Shown in pieces: positions 36,701 to 48,700 of a stretch of 64,000 nucleotides of DNA. Numbering within the stretch: the first letter of the stretch is position 1; each line of letters opens with the position of its first letter. The notes beneath the pieces are model-generated. The model saw only the letters and a list, made by a program, of their open reading frames with translations. It did no database searches and was not told where the DNA came from. Source of the stretch: Prostheceraeus crozeri. Lineage: Eukaryota > Platyhelminthes > Polycladida > Euryleptidae. The position numbers and the translations under genes are program-made. The DNA lies in contig CAJQUW010001686.1 of the NCBI GenBank assembly GCA_907163375.1, positions 62,001 to 126,000 of the forward strand, read 5' to 3'.

Positions 36701-39700
36701 GTGACCAGACCGCTCTGCTGAAGCAGTCTTCCAAGCGTCGAACAGCTGAACAGCAATTTCCAAGTGGTTGCATGAAAATTCTTCACAATAAAGACGGGAT
36801 CTTGCACTGTGTGACGTCATGGCACGATTAATAGAAAATGATAAAGCTGCACGAGAATAGTGTATCATAAATTTGTTGATCACAAAATTTTTGAACGGAA
36901 TGAAGAAAGTTGTCTTTGAAACAGTTAAGTAAAATCATCCATAGGCCTACATGTAGATTGTTCGATAATATGCAATCTTTATATCGAGCTGAAATCGTCA
37001 ATTGCTCAATAACTTCATGCTGATTTTGCATTGGGGGCAGGTAGAAGGGTCTTTGTAGTACAGTGTGTCTAACCTTCGAAAGCGGTTCTCCTGTAAATAG
37101 TAGCTGTTCGAGTCATGTATTCTAGTGCACCTTGTTGAAACTGATGATTGAATAAGCATCAGTAATCACTTTATACATGTACTTGCTAACTGTGAGGATT
37201 CAGAAGCATCTTTATTAGACCAGACCCAACTTCTGCTTGAATGCTTTCAAAACTTAACGGGTTGTGTGATATCGAATGATCAAAAGTTTCTTACTTTGAG
37301 GGGGCCCATTCCGATTTGACTTTTCGGTTTTTATTTTTGATAAGAGTGGCAGCCCTGGTGTCGAGGCATGATAAGGCTGTCATGTTGAGATATAACTTCC
37401 AAATGCACAGGGGTTGTCATTTAAATTTATGGCGAGGCTCGTGCATCACATGGAACCTGTTTTTTCGCATTGCCTGGTACAACACTGTTTCTTAACGTAT
37501 ACATGTAACTTAATTATTCTAAGAATTTATGAACGTCTCCTCACCTCCCGATGATTAAATCAACGGATTTTAGTTTTTGCAATGGCATGCCTGACAGTTG
37601 TTGCTGGATTTGTGATGATAACCATAGATAATCGTCTGACCTCTTCTCTGGTTATAATGAGATCATCCGTTGGACTCGAGAAAAGAGTATGGCAATTCAG
37701 GTTCAAAAATGTCAACAGACCTTTTATACATTCAACAAAAACTTCAAGGAGATCGACTACCAAATTCCGAACATTCCACTGAAAGTAGAAGTGACTATTC
37801 TTGGTGTAACTTTTGACAAGAGGCTGAGATGGACCAGTCATTGTAACCGCATTTGTAAGCGTGCTTCTTCACGCCTTTTTGTATTACGTCAACTTCGTTG
37901 TTACCTGCCAAAAGACCAGCTCATTATTGTATATAATTGTTGTGTAAGAAGTATTATGGAATATGCTGCACCTCTATTTGTAGACTTGAACAAGATGTCG
38001 GAGGAAAACATTGAGCGGGTTCAGAGGAGAGCACATCGAATTGTGTGCGGAGCTGAGTGTCAGTGTTCGAACTTTGTTCCCCTCGCATATCGGCGGAAGA
38101 TCTGCGGATTTAAATTGTTCCTAAGTGTTGTCTCTGATATTGAACATCCCCTCCACCATTTGACTTTGCCTAAGATGACTTTCTCAAACAAGTTTCGTTT
38201 ACCCATCATTTCATCAACTCTGAGGGCGAAAAGTTTCTTTGTATGCATGTCTATACTCTTCAATACTGGATTTACTCTGTGACAGTGACAGCATCATCAT
38301 TATCTGGTTATTTATTTAACACGATTACTTTGTTATGACTTTTATGATATCTAACTTGTAACGATTGCTTGTATCCACGCCTCACGATTCCCATTATTGA
38401 GGCGGTGTTCTTTCACAATAAACGACTTTATTATTATAAAACACAGACGAAGTAAAAATATAAATCGACTCCAACACTGTATCTTCCTGAACGCAACTCG
38501 TCTGATCAGGATTCAAACACAAGGTAGCTAGAAAATTCAAAAAATTCTATCTACACGGCCAGACAGACGATGCAAAAGATTCGTTGATGGAAGCCCATGT
38601 CCTATCATTCATTGTTCTGCAAGAATTCTATCGCAATAAATAAATAATCACTTTCTTTTGTACTACCTGTCTGGCCATGTGGATAGAACATTTGTTTACA
38701 CCTTTAGGTGACTTGTGTTCCAATCCTGGTCAGACGAGTTGCGGTCGGGGAGATCTGGTGATGGCGTCATATTTATCACGTTTGTATTATGTGTTTGTAC
38801 TCAGCAACTTTCGCACACTCGACCTTTTCACTTGCATTCAATAAAATGGTCACGAACTGCTTGCCCAGCAGTTCAATTTAATTTCGGAAGGGGTTGAGCT
38901 TTCGGAAAGATCACACTTGATATTTGATAGTAAAATGATTGATATACACATGACAATATTATACATATCAAAAGAGTTAAATATATTGATGTTATTAATG
39001 TATCATTAATTATAATTAATTGTTGATAATATATGCTGCTATTAATTGTGTTTAATAATATCTGTAATATTTCGCTCCAGGTTTAGATCAATGTTTTGAA
39101 GACTACAAGCAAATATTCATCGATGAAGAAATCAATGGTGAAAAATTGCTGTCCTTGACCAGTGATGTGCTTTTCTCTTATAATATTACCACTGTTGGAC
39201 ATCAAATCATTTTACTGGACTCCATAGAGTTTTTACGGACTCTGGTAAGTGATGAAAGCCATCTAATTATATTTCTTGTCAACATCAATTTCTTTCAAAA
39301 TTATAGCAACACAATATTGAGCACGAGACTTTGCAATCAATTGTTCTACGGGTATCTCGCCATGCCAGTGCCGTTCACGAATGTGTGGTGTCTATTGAAC
39401 CTCTTCAAAAACCCTCCGAAGAAGAAGATAAAGGAGATGATGTAAGAAATTTTTTTCATAGTCGAGAAGGGGACCGAAAAAGACTCAATAATGAACTGTG
39501 TTCCTGCACTTTGCAACTGATGGAGGCAACAAAGCACGTTCTTGCTTGGCTTGATCGGTAAGTCTGATAGGTCATAGTTTTGACATGATTTTTTAAAATA
39601 ATGAGTGAAGGATATTCTTTTCTCGGAACTTATGTGACATTTGACCACAGTAGCTATAGAAATACATTATGTGATGCATTATGATAGTGTGTGATGAGAA

Positions 39701-42700
39701 AAGTAAAAGGGCTAAAATAATGGGAGCCCCAGTAACTGATTGCATTTTAATGAATATGAACGAAATGATTGCAAAACTGGGTCTGCATCGACATAAATAT
39801 ACGAATATACTGCATACAAGATTAATTTCATCTCGAATTTGGAATTTGTAATCGGACTCAGTTTATGAATTAGCATGATAAATCTGATATGTCGCCTGTG
39901 TCGGAGTTAATGCTAGTAGTGATGCAGCGATTCTATGGTAATGCCAACATCTTTTCAAACGGATCCAATGTATCTGCCATCGATCCCGACACAGTGTCAT
40001 AAATCTCCGATTGCGTAATCAGTGTTCAACTGAGTGCGAATGTATTTATTTATTCTAGCAGCCCTATGATCCCTGATGCAGTTATAGGGGAACTCATGTC
40101 GGAAGATACACAGTTATGTCCAAAAGCGAAATTTCATATCCACATCAAATTTCACAATAACACATTGTTAATATTGACTCGCCAAGATATCACCGAAAGC
40201 AAACAAGTCCAAGTCACGTGCATTCACCACAAAGGTCACTGTTTTTCTGCGTTCGTCTCTGTTTAAGAATGTTGTCCTCAAACTTCTCCTGTCTTAATCC
40301 GCTCTCTGTGGGTCTCTGAGTATGATGAGAACAGTCCTTCAGATCTGATGTCTTCTCTTTATTGACAAACACGAGGCTTTTCAGCCGTCACCGACCGTCA
40401 TCTTCAGGCAAATGACTTTCATCGCTCATCGCATTATATTGAGTAAAAGTCACAGCACAGACAAGTTCCATCATGCACGAATATTAAGCTAAGAACACAC
40501 AGGCTAAAGGCTTCGACATTAGAAGAAATACCAAGTAAAATAATACAGATAAAGCATGATGCTAACACAAAAAGATAAATAGTGTGAAAGTTAAATGACG
40601 TAAAATAAGAAGATAGAGGAAAATACAGCTCAGCGAAAGACTAGAGAATCCATCCATTACTCAGGGCGTGCTTAGTGTGGTTTGAGGACTGCAGCTTCCG
40701 TGTCCATAGTGCCTCCTTGACGACTCTTTTCCTCCAACACTGCTCCTTCTCCAGAACCGTCATGCCACCAAAGTTGATGTTGTGGTCACTCTCAAAAAAT
40801 GCTTCACCACTTCGGAGTGTTCGATGTCTGCTTGTTTAACTCAGCCTGTGTGGTCTTCAGGGATGTGATTTTTCTGATTTAGCAGGAAATCCTGATTTTT
40901 TGGGTTGATTTCGGTCATTTTTGGGACAAGACAGATTAATATACACTGCACACGTAGACTATAGGAGCTGCAAACATTACTTACCGCGTTGCTTTTGCTT
41001 TCATTTTGTTCCCCTTCATTTCTTGCTTATAATCGAACTATACCAGGCAATGTGAATGTCTTAAACTAATGGTTCTACTGTTAATTTAGTAATGACTGTT
41101 TATACTGGGCCCCCTTCAAAAATTGGTTTCCTGATTATTTTCGTTTGGTCAATCACATCCCTGTTTCTTAGTTTACTATCCTTGAATGATGGAGCTTGTT
41201 TGTATTATGACTTTTATTCAATATAATGCGCTGAGTGATGAAAGTCATTCACTTGAAGATGACCTTCGGTGACGGCTGAAGGGCCTCGTGTTTGTCAACA
41301 AAGAATAGAATAGAATAGAATAGAATTAGTTTATTGAAGAAGATGAACTTCTACAAATGGCAACACTGGTTGATGAACAACACTTATGTGAAGCCAGGAG
41401 AAAAACATGTACAATTATCCAAAAACTTTACAATAATGTGATAGGTTGAGCTGTCGTAGTCTGAATTTGAAATAAGATAATGTGGGACTGGAAATTACAT
41501 CAACAGGCAAAGAATTCCAAATTTGAACAACACGATTACTAAAGAAGTATTTACGACAATCAGAATGTACACGACCAAGAGACCTTAATTTATAACAATG
41601 ACCACGTGTACAGATGGTAGCTGTGTTATGAAAACTAAAAAAATTTTCAAAAGGTAAGTCAACAAGTTCATGAACAATTTTGTAAGTCAATGTCAAATCA
41701 AGTAGAATTCTACGGTATTCTAAGGACTGTATTTTTAGTTTTATCAACCGGTCATTATAACAATCAAATTCAATTGACGCTCGCAGACAAACCTGCTTAG
41801 TGAAATATTTTTGTACTCTTTCAACAATCCTTATATCTCCAATCAAATGAGGACTCCATACTTGGGAGCAGTACTCCAATATTGGGCGAACAAAGCAACA
41901 AAAAGCGCGAACAAGCAATATGGGGTTGTCTGTAGTAAAACTTTTTAACACGAGGAATGCTCGACTGTAAGCTGTAGATGACACTTTGGCACAATGGTCC
42001 GAAAACTTCAAGTTCGATGTAAAAGTTACTCCTAAATCACAAACAATAGAATCACTCGGTAAAGCGTAATCTTCGATTGAATAAGATATATCGGATCTAC
42101 GAGAGTTTAAAGGAATATATTTACATTTTTCACAAGAAACAGGCAATTGCCAAATTTTTGACCATAGACAAATATTATTTAGCGAATGTTCAAGAGAAGT
42201 ATCATTTGGCGCTCTGACAGAAAAGATTTTAATGTCGTCAGCAAACAAACGAATCTGAGCTGGGGAATGCATGCATTGTACAATGTCATTCATAAAAATT
42301 TTGAATAACCAGGGTCCTAAAACTGAACCTTGAGGTACACCGCTTAATCATTGTCACTTCCTCAGATTTTACTCCTGCCAACCATAACTTGTTGAGTGCG
42401 ATTTATGATGTATGACTTAATCCAATTGAACATTCATAATTTATTCCAATTGCTCTTAATTTCAAAAGTAGTTTGGGATGACATATGGAGTCAAACGCTC
42501 GCATAAAGTCGATGTGAATAACGTCCACTGGGTAACCATTGTTTACAGCTGCCGAATAAAGATCGAGAGAATCAAGAAGTTGAGTGCATGTAGAGCGACC
42601 TCTTGCAAAACCATGTTCAGACAAGCTCAGGATGTTCGTCTTCTCACAATGTGTTGATATAGCTTCTACTATAAACGCTTCCATTACTTTGCATATTACA

Positions 42701-45700
42701 GACGTAAGTGCTATCGTACGATAGTTTGCGGACCAATGTTGGCGAACACTTTTTGAAGGATGGCACAATTATTGATTGTTTCCAATTAGATGGCAATATT
42801 CCGGAGGACAGCGACCATTCAAAAAGAATTTGTAGCGGAGCAGATATTACATCAGCAATACAATATAAAAATATAGGAGGAAAGCCATCTGGTGAATGCA
42901 CATACTTCAACGGAAGTTTCTTCAATTTAGAAATTATAGTATCCGAAGGAAAGGTAACATAGCTCAATTCTTCAAGAGTTGAGATAGGAAGATTTACACG
43001 AGGTAGTGAACCATTGTCAATAACGCATACAGATGCAAAGTAACTATTGAAGATGTTGGTTTTTTCTTATTTGAACAGATAACCTCTCCATTACTATCGA
43101 CCAAAGGAAGAGATCTGTAACCTTGTTTAAGTTTCTTTCTCACAAATGCATAAAACTTCTTTGTATTTCCACTGTCTATCAAGTCATTTTCTAATGTCTC
43201 GTTGAACTCTTTTACTTTAGCTTTGTAATTTTCACATGCCTCTTGATATTTTCGTCTTGATGATTCGTCATTAGCACGCTTTTTGTAGAGTCTTTGCTTT
43301 TTCAAACGGAGTTTATGTATATGTTTAGGATATCGAAAAACAGACATTTTCCTCTTTTTGGTACAAGATTCGTATCAGAAATGACATTGTTAAGAACATC
43401 ACAAAACACATCCCAAAAGGATTGAACATCTGATGATCGTAGATATAAATCAGTCCAATCAACACCACTTAGTAGATATCGTATCGAATTATAATCAGCT
43501 TTGTAAAAATTCGGATATAATTGTGAATCATCAGCACCATCAAAAGGAACATCAATGCAAAACGAAACACAATTATGATCGCATGACATGGAAAATGGGG
43601 ATCTACAACCACTCTGAAAATGTTATTAGATGAGAGCACAATAATAGATCCAAAATGTGGTGGGATCTAGTTGGTATATTAACAAGTTGAGAGAGATTAA
43701 GTCGAGTACATTGACAAAGAAAACGTTGTTGAATTGCATTCACACTTTTTGGAATATCCCAGTCGATCAATGGAAAATTAAAGTCTCCAAGAAAGATTAC
43801 AGGAAAACTAGTAGTACAACCATATTCAAGGAGAGAACAGAGATTCTCACTACATTTTCTTGGATAGCAGAATCAGGAGGAAAGTAAATACAGAATATTC
43901 GATACACATAACTTTTTGACCATTTGACATCGATAGCTATACATTCAAGATCAGAAAACTGATTTGGCATGACAATACGATTAACAAGTAGCGAGTTCCT
44001 ATAAAATATCGCGCAACCACCACCTCTGTGGGACAACCGATCTTTTCGAAGCACATCATAATCAGAGTCATGAATCAAAAGTGAATCTGGTATTTTTTCG
44101 TCCAGCCAAGTTTCTGTAACAAATATCAAATCGAACTTACGAGAGTCCAGTAAGACATCCAAGTCATTCAATTTGTTACATAAAGAACGCGCATTAAATG
44201 AAATACATTTGATAGATTTTTGAATAGCTGAGTCATTGAATATCTGAGATTTGTGTGATACAGACCCATGATTTTCAGGCAAATTATACGACGTATTAAG
44301 GATAACAGGAAAGGAGAGAGTAGTTGTTTACAATCGTAATGTAAATTCAAAAAACGGATATACGAATTCAATACATCATGAGACGATAGTTCATCGATTC
44401 GTAAAAGTCAAAAGAGCTGGTTAGCAAAATGAATTTGATCTATTACACAATTGTTGCGCATTAGTTTACCGGACTTTATATAAATCTTATCATTAGAGGG
44501 ATTCATCGATTTCGCCTCTTTCATGTGATCTCTCAAACGCTTTTCTTCCTTTCTCATAATAAATGAGCTGTCCTTGTTGATGTAAATGTATTTCAATCGA
44601 TCAACACTGGAATTACGAATAATTTTTTGATTCCTGAGAATCTCGTTGCGATGCTTTTGGTTGGTAAATGTGGCCTTGATTATACGAGGTTTGCCATACG
44701 TTTTTGAACCAAGTCTTTCTACAGTGATATCACTTTCATCAATATCAGGATCCACCAATTGACAGATATGAGCTATCTTCTCCCGATCATCATCCAAAAC
44801 CTCATCCTGATCAACTATCAAAGAGGAGACAACAGATCTCAAGAACTTTCTCTGATAATGCCAAGTCCTTTATTCAATGATGCTGTAGGTCTTCTTGGTC
44901 TTTCCCTTCCCCGGGTACTTGCCTCTTCATTCTATTCCACTCATACTCTATGGTTCCACTCGCCTTGGTAATCTCTCTTCATTCAACCTTGCAACTCGTC
45001 CTACCCATGCTAATCTTTTCGCTACAATTTTATGTACTGGTGTTACCTTCATTCCCACCTATTTTCTCATGTCGGGGAAGGATGAGAGCAACGTTCATTG
45101 TTGGCGCAAGCACCAGCGGGCTCAAGCGACGTCAGTTTGGAAAATACGGAAGTAGTGCAGATAGGCAGAGAACCGAAGGACATCAGTTTAGTGGTAGAAG
45201 GGACTCAGCTTTAACAGGAATCGGGGCTTGTGTGATTTGGTGACACAGATGGCCGAAGTAAAGGGGGAGATCAGAAGAATACAAACAAGAGCCGAAGATT
45301 TTCGGACAGTGGCGGGAGCAGTGGGAGACAGGGATTGGCAAAGAAATCAGGGGGAAAGTTTGAAGTTTTTTGCGTAATTCCAGCGTCACATTTGGGCTTG
45401 AGACTGGCGCTCACCAAATCACAGCAAGACAGGCTGCAAGTGTGAGAATAAGTGAGTGAGGATATTGTGTGGAGTTCGAATGTCATTTCTAAATCCGAAG
45501 TTGATTTTCCAAAGTATTTCTTCACACCTCTGTTTCTTTAGTTGGCTGTTTACAGTTTGTCAGATTTCCAGCAGATTTTTTCTTGCCTTGATTGCCTAAA
45601 TTGTATCAAAGCATGATCAGCGCAGAAATTGTTTGGTTCATAATCATCAAGCATTCGTTTTCTTTTCATTGTTTATGATTTCCTGCATCAGAAGATTAGA

Positions 45701-48700
45701 GTATATTGATCATGTGATCTACACGCATGATAATAGAAAAGTGAACTATTTATCGATTGGAACAGTCGCGCTACTCGTAGAAACTTGATCATGCAATATG
45801 TGAATTTTTAAGTATTATTGCCAACTATTGCATCGAAATTCAACATCGGCGAGACCAACAAAATAAATTTCAGCAACACATTTCTCTTTCTAGTAATTGC
45901 TGCATTAACACTACTACTTGTTAATATGTGAGTAGAAACTTCTACAAGTTTTCTTCTTTCGAAGAGATGAAATGTTCACTGTTGATAATTTCGGAAGGTC
46001 ATGACATAATTGCCTTCACTCACACAATCACTTCCATTTAATGTCGTTTGTCCAGCTGAATCTCGTTAGATGGTTCTCCCAATATTTGAATAGCTGTTCG
46101 CCGCACATTTCACTGCATGATTAAGTCTTGAAGTTCTCACAATCTCAGACTAGATCTTCGACAGTCGCTATACCTTCAACATCACACCTCCGACCACAGC
46201 GCGGCTCGTCCTCTTTCAAGCTTTGATTACATCATAAATATATCCGGATGGAACCACTGATTTCAATCTCAAAATTCTTCACTGCAATTATTTAGTATTT
46301 AGACCCTTTTTTTCTTTTTCGTTGAACAAAAAAATATCGATTCGGTTTTTGCTGATAATCTGATGATAGATTACGTTGAATTCGAATTGCAACAGCGTGC
46401 ATCACTATGCTTGTTACTATCAGACAATCAAATGGGACAGATCCTCATCATATCAATTCATGATATCTTTCTCTTAGTGACTAACATAGAAAAATTGAAG
46501 CATTGTCTGTTTTGACGATTACTTCAAGAATAGAATGCTGTTAATAAAGCTATTTTCCTTTCTTCAAGCAAATGCGCTGTGATTCCTGATAATGAGCATC
46601 ACTTTTAATTTTATAAAGAAACTAACTGTTGATAGTTTTCAGTCAGCAAATTCAATAATTTTCTATCAATCTTATCCATTTCAGGCACATAGAAAACGAA
46701 TTTCATACTCAGAAGCAAAAAACTTAAATTTATCGTGGTTGTACAAAAAAATGCTCACTCTCTCTGTTGGTCATAGCGTAGTCTGCATCGTCCGTAATAG
46801 CTAGGTTCGAGAATTGCAGCAGGTTTGTTTGAAGTCAGAGACGATCCGCATGAGGAGGTTCCACTACTTCCAATAGAAGTTACTAACCCGAATCTAGTGA
46901 AAGTTGCCTGTGTAAGAAGACTGTCTCACTCCTAGTTTGTTTATGGTTTCACGCCTTGGGTAAGGCAGGAAAAAGTACAACATTTTTTAAAGTGACCGGC
47001 AAGAATTCATGGAATTGAACTTGATGTGTGATGGTGTCGATTAAGGAAGTTTAAGGAAGTGATTTTGTTATTTAGCATCACATGGCCTCGAAACGTTAGA
47101 AAACAAGTTGAGTCTATATTTAGTGGTTAGGGCTGACTCTTATATTTCGTACTACAGTTATTTCATTGTGATAATTCAATTGTCAATTATAGCAACTTCT
47201 TGGCAGTATTGTTCCAAAGAAGCGAATTCATGGGAGTGACTTGGCAAATTTATTGAAGTCTGAAACAAGGTGCTGCCTCAACCACAGTACGATAGAATTT
47301 TTCAAAATGGAACTTCTCAGTAGATATAAATGTTGAAGTCCTAAGATTGTTCAGATGACACTTGATTCCATACGCATGATAAAGGTAGTCTAATATGGTT
47401 AGCTTATGTACAATATCAATAAGAACATGACTTTCACATATGCATGGTATATATGCAGAACACATTCACGAAAATGATAAAATTTCATGGTTTTGTGTAA
47501 ATCAAAGCAATTTTTTAACAGAATTACGTGTTAACTTATGTGCTACATATTTTTTTTTGGAATTTTCCTTCACGTGTTACAACGTACCTGAAGTAACACT
47601 GAGAAATTTAGTTGAAATCCTATTTATAGCAGATAGAAGGAGTACCAAATTTTAATGAATTATTCTCCTCTCGAATTCTTATATGTAAAACGGATTAATC
47701 CTGTTATTTCTTGATAGTATAACTTCAACTAAACATTCACTTTCATTCATCAAATATCTCTGGCCACTATGCACTTGAGTAATCAAGGGTCCTGCGAAAT
47801 CTGACGTAAATGTACATTGGCAATTTGTTATGCTCATGTTACTTCAATATATAAATACATGCTAAATATGAGGGTGAGAGATCTTGAGAGAAGACTCTAC
47901 GGTATTGAAATAGCTTACGTAAATTATATTCAATTTATGCTACCCACACTCGTTCATGAAATGCTTGGAAATGCTCATTTAGTATTTAGGTGATAGGCCT
48001 ATAATCCTATTTATCATCGTTGATATCAACTTAAAGCAGCTTTATCCAGCAAATCAATACAAGTACATGTAGGCGTTCTAGTGACATTTCTCTAAAGATT
48101 ACTACGAAAGTGGTTTGCTGCATGCTGCATGTGACGCTATAACAGTATTGCTATCGTTGTCGAGAGCATCGCCTTGTGGAGACTCTGAGTACAATATCAA
48201 ATTGCGTAAAGATGAACTTTCATATGTCTCCGCTGTGCAGAATCATTCTGTGAAAAAGCAGGTGGCTGTCTGGTATTGATCAAGTGAAGAATCGTCAAAC
48301 TAATTGTTCCAACCTGCAATTATTACCAGATTTTTCCAAATATTGTAAGACTACTCATAATTAATAATATCATGGTATGTGAACATATTGCACCATACTT
48401 TTTTGTGCCGCATTTAAATTATGGAATTTTCGTCATGTCATGGCATCTTATCAGCCCTGCCAATCGTAGCAAGTTTGGTTGCATAGACTCAAAATCTTTC
48501 TTGGACATCAATGTAACATTAGCACTTGAAATTGAATCGTCAGTTACAAAATAATTGAAAATCAAAGTATAGTTCATCCGCATCATGTAGATGCACGTGT
48601 AGGCGTCATTCATTGTCAAGCACAAGAAACTTGTTTGCTTAACTTTCATTCTTCGGTGCTGGAATTGATTACGAGTTTCTGATTTATCAATCGAGTTTGG

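Larger units (their letters stand above)
34350..37357. mobile_element. hAT-superfamily DNA transposon, 3.0 kb, with 8-bp target duplications
   Basis: The element is bounded by perfect 14-bp terminal inverted repeats, CAGGGCTGCCACTC at the left and its complement at the right. A perfect 8-bp duplication GTGTCGAG flanks it on both sides (34342-34349 and 37358-37365). An 8-bp target duplication with CAGGG-type ends is diagnostic of hAT. I found no readable hAT transposase inside. The interior holds a 22-bp tandem array near the left end, unassigned + frames at 35638-36146, and an antisense mariner-like relic. It is therefore non-autonomous, or its transposase has decayed beyond recognition. The clean ends and duplication suggest moderate age at most. 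Confidence 0.9.
41304..44870 (-). mobile_element. Nearly full-length CR1/Jockey-group LINE, antisense, broken
   Basis: In element orientation: ORF1 (44842-44408), endonuclease (44282 to about 43600), linker with a basic KHIHKLRLKKQRLYKKR stretch (43320), reverse transcriptase in three frames (42967-41415) and a TTCTA microsatellite tail (41304-41330). The reverse transcriptase shows SGILPSNWKQSIIVPSFKK, ANYRTIALTSVICKVMEAF, HIDFMRAFDSICHPKLLLKL and RLFADDIKIFS. Roughly four or five frame changes or stops separate the pieces, so it is inactive but recognisable over its full length. Its C-terminus (RGHCYKLR...VVQIWNSLPVDV) is of the Jockey/CR1 type. Confidence 0.85.

Noticed and set aside
40066-40266. 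Open frame preceded by an acceptor-like TTATTCTAG in CNK intron 3
   Set aside because: Exon 3 joins exon 4 in phase and matches the uninterrupted human LAWLDRSPF motif, leaving no room for another exon. The translation resembles no known domain.
40359-41303. Reading the 95-bp inverted ends as terminal repeats of a DNA transposon
   Set aside because: The sequence between and beside them encodes a Penelope-type nuclease C-terminus, and the GAAGATGAC...GACGGCTGAA word is a Penelope-like 3' feature. No target duplication was seen.
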